The position numbers were made by a program, and so were the translations under genes. A stretch of DNA of 38,681 nt from an uncultured Acidimicrobiales bacterium (lineage in GTDB: Bacteria; Actinomycetota; Acidimicrobiia; Acidimicrobiales; SHLQ01), in contig CALHTF010000029.1 of assembly GCA_938038815.1 (NCBI GenBank), positions 1 through 38,681 on the forward strand. Direction: 5' to 3'. The first letter of the stretch is position 1; every line of letters begins with the position of its first letter. Shown here in pieces: positions 1-8,495 of this stretch. A model generated the notes under the pieces. It was given only the letters and a program-made list of their open reading frames with translations, was not told where the DNA came from and searched no databases.

Positions 1-819
1 GTTGTCGGTGTTGACGAGGCGATCTTGGGTGAGCACCTCGTCGAGGTCATATCCCTGTTCGAGCGCTGCGGTACGTTCGGCGTTGTTGCGAGGCCACAGC
101 TTGCCGATTTGTTCGCCACCCATGCACTTGAGCGCAGCGGCGGTGATGACACCTTCGGGGGTGCCTCCAATGCCGAAGAGGATGTCGGCGCCGGAGTCTG
201 GCCATGCGGTGGCGATGGCGCCTGCGACGTCGCCGTCGGGAATCAGGCGAATGCGAGCGCCCGCTTCACGGACCTCGGAGATCAGTTCTTCGTGGCGATC
301 ACGGTCGAGGATGACCGCAGTGAGGTCGCGCACGTCTTCGCGCTTGGCTTCGGCCACCGCTTGCAGGTTTTCGGTGGGCGACTTGTTGATGTCGATGACC
401 CCCACGCAGTCGGGCCCGGCGGCGATCTTTTCCATATACACGCAGGGTCCTGGGTCGTACATGGTGCCCCGGGGCGACACGGCGATTACGGCCACGGCGC
501 CACTGCGGCCAAGCGCCGTGAGGGTGGTGCCATCGATCGGGTCGACGGCTACGTCGGTAAGCGGTTGGCTTCCGTTGCCGACAATTTCGCCGTTCCAGAG
601 CATCGGGGCTTCGTCTTTTTCGCCTTCGCCGATAACCACCAGGCCTTCCATCGAGACCGAACCGAGCATCAGGCGCATCGCATCGACGGCTGCGCCATCG
701 GCGGTTTCCTTCTCGCCCCGACCCATCCAGCGTGCTGCGGCCATAGCGGCCGCTTCGGTGACTCGCGCCAACTCGAGGGCGAGGTTGCGGTCGGGAATCT
801 GTGGAGCATTCTCTGACAT
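1..819 (-). CDS. glpX: Class II fructose-1,6-bisphosphatase (GlpX), 3' end cut by window
   Basis: Hydrolyses fructose-1,6-bisphosphate to fructose-6-phosphate in gluconeogenesis, in the cytosol. The visible 273 codons start [10 protein letters not shown] at an ATG and run off the left edge without a stop; the family is normally about 320-340 residues, so roughly 50-60 are missing. Family motifs are in place: GEGEKDE (about 64-70) and the metal/substrate motif DPIDGTT (93-99), with further conserved text such as [13 protein letters not shown], all typical of GlpX rather than class I FBPase. The gene is transcribed divergently from the zinc-ribbon gene at 944; the 124-bp gap must hold both promoters. 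A purine-rich AAAGG lies about 13 nt before the ATG, somewhat far for a Shine-Dalgarno. Identification is firm. Confidence 0.93.
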   Translation of the reverse strand, partial: MSENAPQIPDRNLALELARVTEAAAMAAARWMGRGEKETADGAAVDAMRLMLGSVSMEGLVVIGEGEKDEAPMLWNGEIVGNGSQPLTDVAVDPIDGTTLTALGRSGAVAVIAVSPRGTMYDPGPCVYMEKIAAGPDCVGVIDINKSPTENLQAVAEAKREDVRDLTAVILDRDRHEELISEVREAGARIRLIPDGDVAGAIATAWPDSGADILFGIGGTPEGVITAAALKCMGGEQIGKLWPRNNAERTAALEQGYDLDEVLTQDRLVNTDN

Positions 820-943
820 CTGGGGAAGGCCTTTCGGACAAGAGGGGGAGAGAGCAGACTATCCTCTCCGTCGGCGTGGACCGCTGGATCCTGAGGTCTG
901 GCACCACAGCGAACCGGTTCGCCGATACTAAGGTTGGGGCCTC

Positions 944-1936
944 ATGGACAACGAAAACGACCTCGAACCAAACGAGCCGGTTGCCGCCGCTGCGGCGGTG
1001 CGCCGGATCGCAACCGACGAGGGCGACTCGGCCCCCGACGAAGCCGCTGACCAGCTCGATGAACAACCAGCCGGCGAGGACAACGACCACGACGCTGAGG
1101 GTGCCGATCCCGAGGCCGACCTGTCGGAGAACAAATGGTGTTTCCAGTGCGCGAAGGAGTACGTGGCCGGCACGCCCACGTGTCCGGAGTGTGGTGTCGG
1201 ACTCGTCGCCGAGCGACCGATGCCGGCGACCGAGGTCGGAACCGAAGACGACGAACAACTCGCCTACGAGCTCCACGAGTGGGCATTCGAGTCGCGCCGC
1301 CAGGTCGACCAGGTCCTCACCGCCGATGGGGTCGAACACGCATGGCAAGGCGCGGTGCTGATCGTCAAAGCAGCCGACGAAGCAATCGTCGATACGGTCA
1401 TCGAACAAATCGAACGGTCGACCTTGCCCACCCTCGACCCCGACGCTCCAAAAGAGGTCTACGAAATGGCGGGGTGGGACTCCGAACAACAAAGCGAACT
1501 TTCGTCCCGGCTCGGGCTCGCCGGCCTTGCTCATGAGTTCGATGCGTCGGGCGACCTCGTCGTGCTCCAGGAAGACGAAGAAGCGGTCGAGGCCATCTTC
1601 GACGCGGTACTCGATGCCATCGAGGAAGGTGGCGAGGACGAAAGCAATCTCGAGCCCCTCGAAGGGCTGGAGGCCAACAAGCTCATGAGTGCGGTGTTCG
1701 ATGCCGCCAAACGACTCGCCAAGGATCCCCACGACTACAAAGGTGTCGAGGCGTTGACCGAACACGGAGCTCGAGTCCGGGCCAGCAAACGACCGTTCGG
1801 GTTCGATAGCCAAACCTGGGGCGGGATTCGTACCCAGATCGAAGAACTGCAGGGTGAGTTTGAGCACCAGGGCGACGAAGAAGAGATCACCGAACGGGCG
1901 GCTGCGTTGCGCGACACGCTGCGTGAGTTGATCTAG
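944..1936 (+). CDS. Zinc-ribbon protein with duplicated DUF2007-like domains, function unknown
   Basis: Not a gene I can name. The 330-residue product is strongly acidic. Residues 1-62 are a disordered Asp/Glu/Ala-rich leader. Residues 66-83 form a CxxC-x10-CxxC zinc ribbon (C66, C69, C80, C83). Two similar stretches follow (about 108-157 and 174-227), each predicted beta-alpha and resembling small DUF2007-type putative signal-transducing domains. A helical C-terminal segment (about 240-330) ends the protein. There is no signal peptide or membrane segment, so it should be cytosolic. AAGG about 10 nt before the ATG supports the start. It is divergent from glpX and stands alone, so context gives no role. 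The zinc ribbon and the repeat are seen directly; the DUF2007 resemblance is my reading of the pattern. Confidence 0.8.
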   Translation: MDNENDLEPNEPVAAAAAVRRIATDEGDSAPDEAADQLDEQPAGEDNDHDAEGADPEADLSENKWCFQCAKEYVAGTPTCPECGVGLVAERPMPATEVGTEDDEQLAYELHEWAFESRRQVDQVLTADGVEHAWQGAVLIVKAADEAIVDTVIEQIERSTLPTLDPDAPKEVYEMAGWDSEQQSELSSRLGLAGLAHEFDASGDLVVLQEDEEAVEAIFDAVLDAIEEGGEDESNLEPLEGLEANKLMSAVFDAAKRLAKDPHDYKGVEALTEHGARVRASKRPFGFDSQTWGGIRTQIEELQGEFEHQGDEEEITERAAALRDTLRELI

Positions 1937-1992
1937 CTGCTGAACGTTCGTCGCAACCTCGGCACAGCTGAGCCTTTGGTGGGGTCAAACGG

Positions 1993-1998
1993 TACTGT
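1993..1998 (+). promoter_or_regulatory. Candidate -10 box (TACTGT) for a leaderless transcript
   Basis: TACTGT fits the actinobacterial TANNNT -10 pattern and ends 8 nt before the GTG start at 2007, so transcription would begin at or next to the start codon. No convincing -35 element and no well-placed Shine-Dalgarno are visible. The same arrangement recurs at other genes in the window. Confidence 0.4.
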
Positions 1999-2006
1999 GA
2001 GAAGCC

Positions 2007-2714
2007 GTGCTGCTCGCCGAGCTTGAAGTCTTCCACTCACGTCCAATCGCCCCCACCCGTCGTGTTGCGCTGGGGCAGATGAACCTGCCTACCGACACGT
2101 TGCCAGGCCATGGCGGGGTGCTGCTCGGTGGGGTCGTCGCTCGGTTCAAGGGCGAGATGGATCCCGATCTGTACCCCGACATCTTCGCCCTTACCCGCGA
2201 ACTCGACTACGGCATGCGAATTCCCCAACCTCGGCTTCGTCATCGCCTCCAACAAGACGTGGTCGGATTGTCGTCGAGCGTGCAGCGGCTTCATCAAAGC
2301 AACGGCGAGTTGGTCTTTGAGTTTGAGGCCGACAAAGGCGCGCCGGAACAGTTTGTGCTGGGCGCCATCTATGCCGCCGGCGAACTCCCGAAGAAGGAGC
2401 GCGCCGTAATAATGGAGACGATTCGCAAGAGCTTGCGATGGATGGGCCCAGTTGGGCCATCGTTTATCTTTCATTTGCTCGGCGGTTCGGCGTCGTCGGT
2501 TGGGTCGCTCTCGATCGGGTCTGGTGACCCGCTGGTGTGGGCGCTCGAAGTGATGGGTTTTGACGAACTCGGCGAGACTCCCGAAAAGAAGATCATTCAA
2601 ACCCGGTTCCGCGATCTGCTGCGCGACGCCCATCCTGATCACGGCGGTGCCGACGACGACGCTGCCGACCGCATCACCGAACTTCGCGAAGCTCGCCGGA
2701 TCTTGCTCACATGA
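2007..2714 (+). CDS. Protein with C-terminal J-domain
   Basis: A 235-residue protein whose last ~55 residues look like a DnaJ J-domain: helix II RFRDLLRDA, then the HPD tripeptide at 209-211, then a helix III/IV-like ELREARRILL. J-domains stimulate Hsp70 (DnaK) ATPase through HPD, so a co-chaperone-like role is possible. The N-terminal ~175 residues are unfamiliar: residues 1-30 read like a nuclease or Holliday-resolvase strand region, but I cannot assign a fold. The C-terminal J-domain placement differs from DnaJ, where it is N-terminal. The start is GTG (2007). The gene overlaps the downstream hydrolase by ATGA, so the two are translationally coupled. J-domain call good; overall function unknown. 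Confidence 0.8.
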   Translation: MLLAELEVFHSRPIAPTRRVALGQMNLPTDTLPGHGGVLLGGVVARFKGEMDPDLYPDIFALTRELDYGMRIPQPRLRHRLQQDVVGLSSSVQRLHQSNGELVFEFEADKGAPEQFVLGAIYAAGELPKKERAVIMETIRKSLRWMGPVGPSFIFHLLGGSASSVGSLSIGSGDPLVWALEVMGFDELGETPEKKIIQTRFRDLLRDAHPDHGGADDDAADRITELREARRILLT

Positions 2715-3247
2715 AACCGGGTGCGATGTTGCTGGCGCCGGGGGCGGGCGCTAACCGCGACCATGCGACCTTGGTTGCGATCGACGATGCGGTCAAGCTG
2801 CCCACGACTCGAATCGATATCAAGTCTCGATCGCACAACAAGGTGATGACGATCATCGGCGACGCCGCTGCCACTGCGGTTGCCGAGGCGCACGTGTCGC
2901 CGAAGCGTTTGGTTTTGGGTGGTCGGTCGTTTGGCGGCCGCATGTGTTCGCTGGCGGTTGCCGAAGGGCTGCCTGCTCGCGGGCTCGTCCTGCTCAGCTA
3001 TCCGCTCCATCCGCCCGGCAAGCCCGAGAAGCTTCGGGTTGACCACTTTGGCGATCTCGATCTACCGGTGCTGTTCGTCAGTGGCGATCGCGACCCGTTC
3101 GGCACCCCGGCCGAGTTCGATAAGCACGTGGCGAAAATCCCTGGCCCGGTGACCCAGGTGTGGTTGGAGAAGGCGGCACATAGTCCCAAGGGGCGCGACG
3201 ACGAGATCATCGAAGCGATCTCTAGCTGGTTGGCCACCCTCAAGTAA
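2711..3247 (+). CDS. Alpha/beta-hydrolase, KANL3/Tex30-like family
   Basis: A small (178-residue) alpha/beta-hydrolase of the type grouped with eukaryotic Tex30/KANL3 and bacterial dienelactone-hydrolase-like proteins. Oxyanion region LLAPGAGA is at 7-14; the nucleophile elbow GRSFGG is at 71-76 with Ser73; the acid is in GDRDPFG (D126/D128); the catalytic His is H157 in AAHSPKG. The triad is complete, so it should be an active hydrolase, substrate unknown. There is no signal peptide or TM segment. Its ATG overlaps the stop of the J-domain gene (ATGA), implying one operon. It converges with the minus-strand gene at 3263 across only 15 bp, with no clear terminator between them. Confidence 0.85.
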   Translation: MKPGAMLLAPGAGANRDHATLVAIDDAVKLPTTRIDIKSRSHNKVMTIIGDAAATAVAEAHVSPKRLVLGGRSFGGRMCSLAVAEGLPARGLVLLSYPLHPPGKPEKLRVDHFGDLDLPVLFVSGDRDPFGTPAEFDKHVAKIPGPVTQVWLEKAAHSPKGRDDEIIEAISSWLATLK

Positions 3248-3262
3248 CGAGGTCGGTGGTCG

Positions 3263-4096
3263 CTACAACGCGGTGAGCGTTACCTCGACCGTTGGAGTTG
3301 CGGATGCTGCCTCTTCATCGGCTGGCTCTGGTGCGCCGAGTCCGACCTGCACGGCCGAGCCATCTCGCGTGGCGAGGGCGCCCGACGGAGGTTGGGCTGT
3401 TACGTCGAATCCGAGGCGCTCGAGTTCGGCGCCGAGTTCGGCGGCGACCTGGGCCGCAGGGGCCGATGTGGTCACAAAGACCATCGAGTGCTCGGTGGCG
3501 TCGTGCGACGGCGACGGAATGAGGTCGGCGGGCATGGTGATGCCGGCCAACAGTTCGGCGAGCGGCTTGGTCTCGAACGATTGGGTGCTTTGGAGCACAG
3601 CGCTGCGAGCCGCAGGATCGAACAACCCGCCGTTGGCCGCGGTTGACTGTTGAGCGATTTGGGCCCGGTGCTCGGGCGACATGGCGGCCAGCACGGCGGG
3701 TTCGATCTCGTCGGCGTCAGAAGTTGGGGTGGCCGGGGGAGTGGTCGGGGTTTCGACCGGTTCGAGCCGAGCTGCGACATCGGAGATCGACGCCGATTCG
3801 GGTGCCGGATCGACTGGCACGACCCGATCGGAGAGCACTGGCGCCTCGACGGCCGGTTCGGGGGTTTGTTGCGTGGCCGGGGTGATGGTCGCCGGTTTGG
3901 CGTCGGACGCGGCGTCGTCTTGTTGGTCGGTGTCGGACCACCGGCGCGGGTCGTCGAGCGCGAGTTCTTCGTGCTCGGCGTTGTCGCCGTCGACTTCGGT
4001 CTTCGGAGTGCTCACTTTGCGGAACGCTCGAGAGATGTAAATGCAGATGGAACTAGCTACCCACAGCCAGAACAAAATGACGAGAATTTTCGGCAT
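3263..4096 (-). CDS. Membrane-anchored acidic protein of unknown function
   Basis: No recognised family. The N-terminus MPKILVILFWLWVASSICIY is a single hydrophobic helix followed by basic RAFRKVS, which fits an N-out/C-in or signal-anchor topology. Residues ~30-150 are a Pro/Ala/Glu-rich disordered linker. The remaining ~130 residues look folded and end in a small alternating alpha/beta module (MVFVTTSAPAAQVAAELGAE onward) with LGFDVTA. I chose ATG at 4096; a TTG at 4114 in the same frame would add six residues, and neither has a strong Shine-Dalgarno. It is divergent from rarA, sharing an intergenic region with a repeat structure at 4123-4162. Confidence 0.7.
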   Translation of the reverse strand: MPKILVILFWLWVASSICIYISRAFRKVSTPKTEVDGDNAEHEELALDDPRRWSDTDQQDDAASDAKPATITPATQQTPEPAVEAPVLSDRVVPVDPAPESASISDVAARLEPVETPTTPPATPTSDADEIEPAVLAAMSPEHRAQIAQQSTAANGGLFDPAARSAVLQSTQSFETKPLAELLAGITMPADLIPSPSHDATEHSMVFVTTSAPAAQVAAELGAELERLGFDVTAQPPSGALATRDGSAVQVGLGAPEPADEEAASATPTVEVTLTAL

Positions 4097-4122
4097 AGCG
4101 TTCCCGTCGGACAAAGGGCCGC

Positions 4123-4162
4123 CGATCTTAAGAACGCCCGATCTTCAGAACAACAGATCGGG
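4123..4162. promoter_or_regulatory. Direct and inverted repeats in the divergent rarA intergenic region
   Basis: CGATCTTAAGAAC (4123-4135) is repeated with one mismatch as CGATCTTCAGAAC (4139-4151), period 16 bp. The second copy also forms an 8-bp perfect inverted repeat, CCCGATCT (4137-4144) with AGATCGGG (4155-4162). The first copy contains the 8-bp palindrome TCTTAAGA. The position, between the starts of two divergent genes, suits a regulator-binding site. Which protein binds is unknown. Confidence 0.45.
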
Positions 4163-4178
4163 AAAGTAGGTTGGCTCA

Positions 4179-5507
4179 GTGGCCGACGACCTCTTCTCTT
4201 CCGCAGCGCAACAGCGACTCGAACGCAAGGCGCCGCTGGCTGCACGGCTGCGTCCCCGCCACCTCGACGAGGTTGTGGGGCAACAACATTTGGTCGGGGC
4301 CGGTAAGCCGCTGCGGGCCTTGATCGAGACCGACCGCTTGTCGTCGGTGATCTTTTGGGGGCCGCCCGGTACCGGCAAGACCACCATTTCGGAACTGATC
4401 GCCCACTTCACCGAAAAGACCTTCGAGAAGTTGTCGGCGGTCAGTGCGTCGGTCAAAGACGTGCGAGAGGTCATCGCCAAAGCCGAGCAACGGCTCGGCG
4501 AACGGGGCCAGGGCACGATCTTGTTCCTCGACGAGGTGCACCGGTTTAACAAGAGCCAGCAGGATGCGCTGCTTCCGTCGGTGGAGTCTGGGCTCATCGT
4601 CTTGATCGGGGCGACAACCGAGAATCCGTACTTTGAGGTCAACCCTCCACTGCTGTCGAGGTCGACCCTGTTCCGGCTCGAGTCGCTCGACCGCGATGCG
4701 GTGACCGAACTCTGCCACCGAGGGCTCAAAGCCGAAGGCGCCACCGCCGACCCTGAAGCGATCGACCATCTCGTCGACCGAGCAGGTGGCGACGGCCGGC
4801 ACATTCTCACCAGCCTTGAGGTGGCGATTGCGCTTGCCATCGACCGGAGCCAACCGCCGGTGGTCAGCCTCGACGACGCCGAAGCCGCGCTAGGCGCCAA
4901 AGCCCTTCGGTATGGCCGCGACGAGCACTACGACGTGATCTCGGCGTTCATCAAGAGCATTCGAGGCTCCGATGTCGACGCTGGGTTGTACTGGTTGGCC
5001 CGCATGCTCGAAGCGGGTGAAGACGCCCGGTTCATCGCCCGCCGGTTGGTGATTCTGGCCAGCGAAGACATTGGTATGGCCGACCCGATGTCGCTGCTGG
5101 TGGCCGACGCAGCAGCGCGAGCGGTGGAATTTGTGGGGTTACCCGAGGCTCAGCTCAACCTTTCTCAAGCGGTCATCCATTTGGCGTCGGCACCCAAGTC
5201 GAACCGGGCGACCTCGGCCATTTTTGCCGCCCGCAAGGCGGCGGCCGAAGAGGCGGGCGAAGGCGCGGTACCTGCGCCGCTGCGCGACGGTCACTACCAG
5301 GGGGCAGCGTCGCTTGGTCACGGGGTCGGCTACAACTACCCTCACGACGATCCCCGTGGGTGGGTTCCTCAGCAGTATTTGCCCGACGAATTGGTTGGTA
5401 CCCGCTTCTACGAACCAACGCCCCACGGCTTTGAGGCCGAGGTCGCCGAGCGGTTGGCCAAGCTCGACCCGGGTGCGGCTCCCACCGAGGACACCCGTTC
5501 GGAGTAG
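4179..5507 (+). CDS. rarA: Replication-associated recombination protein A (AAA+ ATPase RarA/MgsA)
   Basis: RarA is a clamp-loader-like AAA+ ATPase acting at stalled replication forks (MgsA in E. coli, Mgs1/WRNIP1 in eukaryotes). The 442-residue product has the family length. Visible motifs: MADDLFSSA start and RLRPRHLDEVVGQQHL box; Walker A GPPGTGKTT (61-69); Walker B LFLDEVH (115-121) followed by RFNKSQQDALLPSVE; sensor 1 GATTENP (144-150); Arg finger in LLSRS (R161). The C-terminal MgsA tetramerisation part includes HYDVISAFIKSIRGSD and later GHGVGYNYPHD. It begins at GTG 4179, with AGG about 9 nt upstream. The product of 5517 and alaS follow on the same strand, the usual actinobacterial order. 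Confidence 0.96.
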   Translation: MADDLFSSAAQQRLERKAPLAARLRPRHLDEVVGQQHLVGAGKPLRALIETDRLSSVIFWGPPGTGKTTISELIAHFTEKTFEKLSAVSASVKDVREVIAKAEQRLGERGQGTILFLDEVHRFNKSQQDALLPSVESGLIVLIGATTENPYFEVNPPLLSRSTLFRLESLDRDAVTELCHRGLKAEGATADPEAIDHLVDRAGGDGRHILTSLEVAIALAIDRSQPPVVSLDDAEAALGAKALRYGRDEHYDVISAFIKSIRGSDVDAGLYWLARMLEAGEDARFIARRLVILASEDIGMADPMSLLVADAAARAVEFVGLPEAQLNLSQAVIHLASAPKSNRATSAIFAARKAAAEEAGEGAVPAPLRDGHYQGAASLGHGVGYNYPHDDPRGWVPQQYLPDELVGTRFYEPTPHGFEAEVAERLAKLDPGAAPTEDTRSE

Positions 5508-5516
5508 GCTGAAGCC

Positions 5517-5888
5517 ATGTTCAAGCGTGCGATCTGGACAGGAATTGGCTACGGCCTGGGTGTTGGCTCGTCGGTGTACGTGCAGCACAAGGTCAAAAAG
5601 ACGGTCGAAGCGACCGTCGAGCGGTACACACCTGCCCACATCCGCGACGAAGCCCTGGCCCGAGGTAAAGACGCTGCACAGCGCTTGCGCGACGGCGCTT
5701 CCGACGCCATTGCCGTAGCGCGCAACGGTAGTGATGCCGTGCAACGCGGCGCCGACGCAGCCCGCGAAGCCGATGCCAGCGCCGCTGTCGAGGATGCTGT
5801 CGAACACGAACCACGCATGAACTTGAGGCACCGCCTCGATTTGCGCGACTCGAAGTTTGTGAAGTCGGGCCCGTTTCGGCCGCGCTAA
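5517..5888 (+). CDS. Small membrane-associated protein between rarA and alaS (DUF6167-like)
   Basis: A 123-residue protein beginning MFKRAIWTGIGYGLGVGSSV, a glycine-rich hydrophobic segment that may insert in the membrane, then KVKKTVEATVERYTP and a long charged Ala/Arg helix, probably coiled coil. In Streptomyces and relatives a small protein starting MFRRAFW with the same layout (DUF6167) sits just upstream of alaS; the resemblance plus identical position suggests the same or a related family. Function is not known. It starts 9 nt after the rarA stop. Confidence 0.7.
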   Translation: MFKRAIWTGIGYGLGVGSSVYVQHKVKKTVEATVERYTPAHIRDEALARGKDAAQRLRDGASDAIAVARNGSDAVQRGADAAREADASAAVEDAVEHEPRMNLRHRLDLRDSKFVKSGPFRPR

Positions 5889-5915
5889 ACAGCGAATACC
5901 AACCACGGGTGCGGG

Positions 5916-5921
5916 TAAACT
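5916..5921 (+). promoter_or_regulatory. Candidate -10 box (TAAACT) for leaderless alaS
   Basis: TAAACT ends 9 nt before the alaS ATG at 5931. There is no Shine-Dalgarno between it and the start codon, so a leaderless or nearly leaderless alaS mRNA is plausible. No clear -35 hexamer is visible. Confidence 0.4.
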
Positions 5922-5930
5922 CGTCGCACC

Positions 5931-8492
5931 ATGAAAGCCAACGAACTTCGCCACGCGTTCACCCAGTTCTTCACCGAACGCGGCCATACCGAGGTCGACT
6001 CGGCCAGCGTCATTCCCCACGACGACACCTTGTTGTTCACCAACTCAGGAATGGTGCCGTTTAAGCCGTTCTTCGTTGGCGAAGAGGTGCCGCCGTACAG
6101 TCGAGCGGTCACCGTCCAGAAAGCGGTTCGGGCCGGAGGTAAGCACAACGACCTCGAAGAGGTCGGGCGTACGTCGCGTCACCTCACCTTCTTTGAGATG
6201 ATGGGCAACTTCTCGTTCGGCGACTACTTCAAAGACGATGCCATTGCTTGGGCATGGGAGTTCGTCACCCAGACCCTGGGCCTCGACGCCGACAAGCTTT
6301 GGGTCACGGTGCACCTCACCGACGACGAAGCCGCCGCGATCTGGACCGACAAGGTGGGCGTGGCTCCCGACCGGGTACAACGGCTCGACGAAGACAACTG
6401 GTGGCGGATGGCCGATACCGGACCCAACGGCCCGTGCTCGGAAATCTTCTATGACCTTGGTCCCGAATTCGGCGAAGACGGCGGCCCCGAACACGGCGGC
6501 GAGCACCGGTTCATCGAAATCTGGAACCTGGTGTTCATGCAGTTCGAGCAGCAGGCCGATGGCACCCAGCTCGACCTTCCCAAGCCCAGCATCGACACCG
6601 GCGCCGGCCTCGAACGGATCCTTACCGTCCTGCAGGGCGTGTCATCGGTTTGGGAGACCAACGAGTTCGTTGAGTTGCTTAACGTGGCGACCGAGATCAC
6701 CGGCGTCGCCGACGGAGCCGGTGCCGAGTCCGACGTATCGCTTCGGGTGTTTGCCGATCACGCCCGGTCGACGACCTTTATGGTCAGCGACGGCGTCTTC
6801 CCCTCCAACGAAGACCGAGGCTACGTGCTTCGCCGGATCATTCGCCGAGCGGTCCGCCACGCCTACATCCTCGGCGTCGAGACGCCCGTGATGGCTCGCA
6901 TGGTCGATGCGGTGGTCAACATCATGGGCAATGACTACCCCGAGATCGTCAAGAACCACGATTACGTGCGCGACGTCATCGATCGGGAAGAAACCCAGTT
7001 CCGGCAAACCTTGGCGACCGGCTCGAACATTCTCGACACGCACCTCGCCGAGCTCAGCGAGGGCGCCGTGCTGCCGGGCGCGGTTGCGTTCCAGCTGCAC
7101 GACACGTACGGCTTCCCGGTCGAGGTGACCGAAGAGATCGTGGCTGAACGAGGGGTCACGGTCGACCACGAAGGTTTCGATGCCGCCATGGCCGAACAAC
7201 GCGAGCGGGCCAAAGCGGCACGCTCGGAGGCTGGTGGCGATTTCGACGCCGCGCCCTTTCGGTCGATCGCCGAATCGTCGGGCCCGACCGAGTTCGTCGG
7301 CCGAACCGAGGTCGAGTCCGAAGCTACCGTTCTGTACGTCGACGATGTCTCGATCGTGCTCGACCGCACGCCGTTTTACGCAGAGAGTGGTGGCCAGATC
7401 GGCGACTCGGGCACCATAAGCGTCGGCGCAGCTTCCGCCACGATAAGCGACACGACCTACGGCGCCCCAGGGGTTCATCGCCATGTCATCGAGTCGATCG
7501 ACGGCTCGATCGAAGTTGGTCAAGCGGTAACCGCGACGATCGATAACGATCGGCGTAACGCAATCCGCCGCAACCACACCGGAACGCACCTGTTGCACTG
7601 GGCCCTGCGTTCGGTGCTCGGCGACCATGTCAAACAGCAGGGTTCCTACGTTGGGCCCGACCGGCTGCGGTTCGACTTCTCCCACTACGAAGCGCTCACC
7701 GATGAACAGGTGGCCGCCATCGAGGACCTCGCCAACAACGAGATTCTCGACAACGCCTCGGTTCGCCACTTCGAGACAACCAAGGACGACGCCGAAGAGC
7801 TGGGAGCCATCGCCTTCTTCGGCGACAAGTACGGCGATGTTGTTCGGGTGCTCGAAGCGGGTCGCAACTCGGTCGAATTGTGCGGGGGCACCCACGTGGG
7901 CGCCCTTGGCGACATTGGCCCGATCAAGATCGTGGCCGAGAGTTCCATCGGCTCGAACATTCGTCGCCTCGAAGCGGTCAGCGGGAGCGGCCCGATCGAG
8001 CGCCTCCGCCAGCACGAGTCGTTGGTCGGCCAGGTAGCCGAGCTGGTCGGCGTTGCCCCCGACGAAGTGGTGAGCGGTGTCGAACGTCGGCTCGCCGAAG
8101 CCAAAGCCCTCCGCAAAGAGATGGCGGACCTTCGCCGCCAACTCGCCGTTGGTCAAGCCCCCGAGCTGGCGAGCCAAGCCGTCGACGGCGTACTGGTTGC
8201 CCGAGTCGAACATCTCGACCAAGGCGGACTTCGCGACCTGGCCGTGGCCATTCGTGACCTCGACGGCATCAAGGCAGTCGTGCTCGGCTCAGCTCCCGAA
8301 AAGGGAGTGTTTCTCGCCGCGGCAGCCGCACCCGGTTCGGGATTCGATGCCGGTCAACTGATCGACGAAGCCAAGAAGAGCATCGGCGGCGGTGGCCGAC
8401 CCGGCGCCGAGCTGGCGACCGCCGGTGGAAAGTCGCCCGAGAACCTCGACGCGGCGCTCGACCAGGCCCGTGCCGCCGCAGGGCTCTCGTAG
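5931..8492 (+). CDS. alaS: Alanine--tRNA ligase
   Basis: Charges tRNA(Ala) with alanine and hydrolyses mischarged Ser/Gly. The 853-residue product has all parts. The class II catalytic core starts at the N-terminus, with motif 2 region NDLEEVGRTSRHLTFFEMMGN and a motif 3-like GAGLERIL. The editing domain has the zinc/catalytic HTGTHLLH and the later CGGTHVG. The C-Ala domain ends with GGGGRPGAELATAGGK, a DHHA1-type glycine-rich motif. No frameshift or missing catalytic residue is seen. The start MKANELRHAFTQFF is typical. It is followed 3 nt later by ruvX, so alaS-ruvX-mltG-aroE probably form one transcription unit. Confidence 0.98.
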   Translation: MKANELRHAFTQFFTERGHTEVDSASVIPHDDTLLFTNSGMVPFKPFFVGEEVPPYSRAVTVQKAVRAGGKHNDLEEVGRTSRHLTFFEMMGNFSFGDYFKDDAIAWAWEFVTQTLGLDADKLWVTVHLTDDEAAAIWTDKVGVAPDRVQRLDEDNWWRMADTGPNGPCSEIFYDLGPEFGEDGGPEHGGEHRFIEIWNLVFMQFEQQADGTQLDLPKPSIDTGAGLERILTVLQGVSSVWETNEFVELLNVATEITGVADGAGAESDVSLRVFADHARSTTFMVSDGVFPSNEDRGYVLRRIIRRAVRHAYILGVETPVMARMVDAVVNIMGNDYPEIVKNHDYVRDVIDREETQFRQTLATGSNILDTHLAELSEGAVLPGAVAFQLHDTYGFPVEVTEEIVAERGVTVDHEGFDAAMAEQRERAKAARSEAGGDFDAAPFRSIAESSGPTEFVGRTEVESEATVLYVDDVSIVLDRTPFYAESGGQIGDSGTISVGAASATISDTTYGAPGVHRHVIESIDGSIEVGQAVTATIDNDRRNAIRRNHTGTHLLHWALRSVLGDHVKQQGSYVGPDRLRFDFSHYEALTDEQVAAIEDLANNEILDNASVRHFETTKDDAEELGAIAFFGDKYGDVVRVLEAGRNSVELCGGTHVGALGDIGPIKIVAESSIGSNIRRLEAVSGSGPIERLRQHESLVGQVAELVGVAPDEVVSGVERRLAEAKALRKEMADLRRQLAVGQAPELASQAVDGVLVARVEHLDQGGLRDLAVAIRDLDGIKAVVLGSAPEKGVFLAAAAAPGSGFDAGQLIDEAKKSIGGGGRPGAELATAGGKSPENLDAALDQARAAAGLS

Positions 8493-8495
8493 ATC

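Noticed and set aside
299-1867. Long antisense open frame opposite glpX and the zinc-ribbon gene
   Set aside because: Crosses two well-supported genes; low-complexity composition and no family motif. Typical GC-rich shadow.
6642-8222. 526-codon antisense frame opposite alaS
   Set aside because: alaS is unmistakable on the plus strand; the antisense frame follows its codon periodicity and has no recognisable domain.
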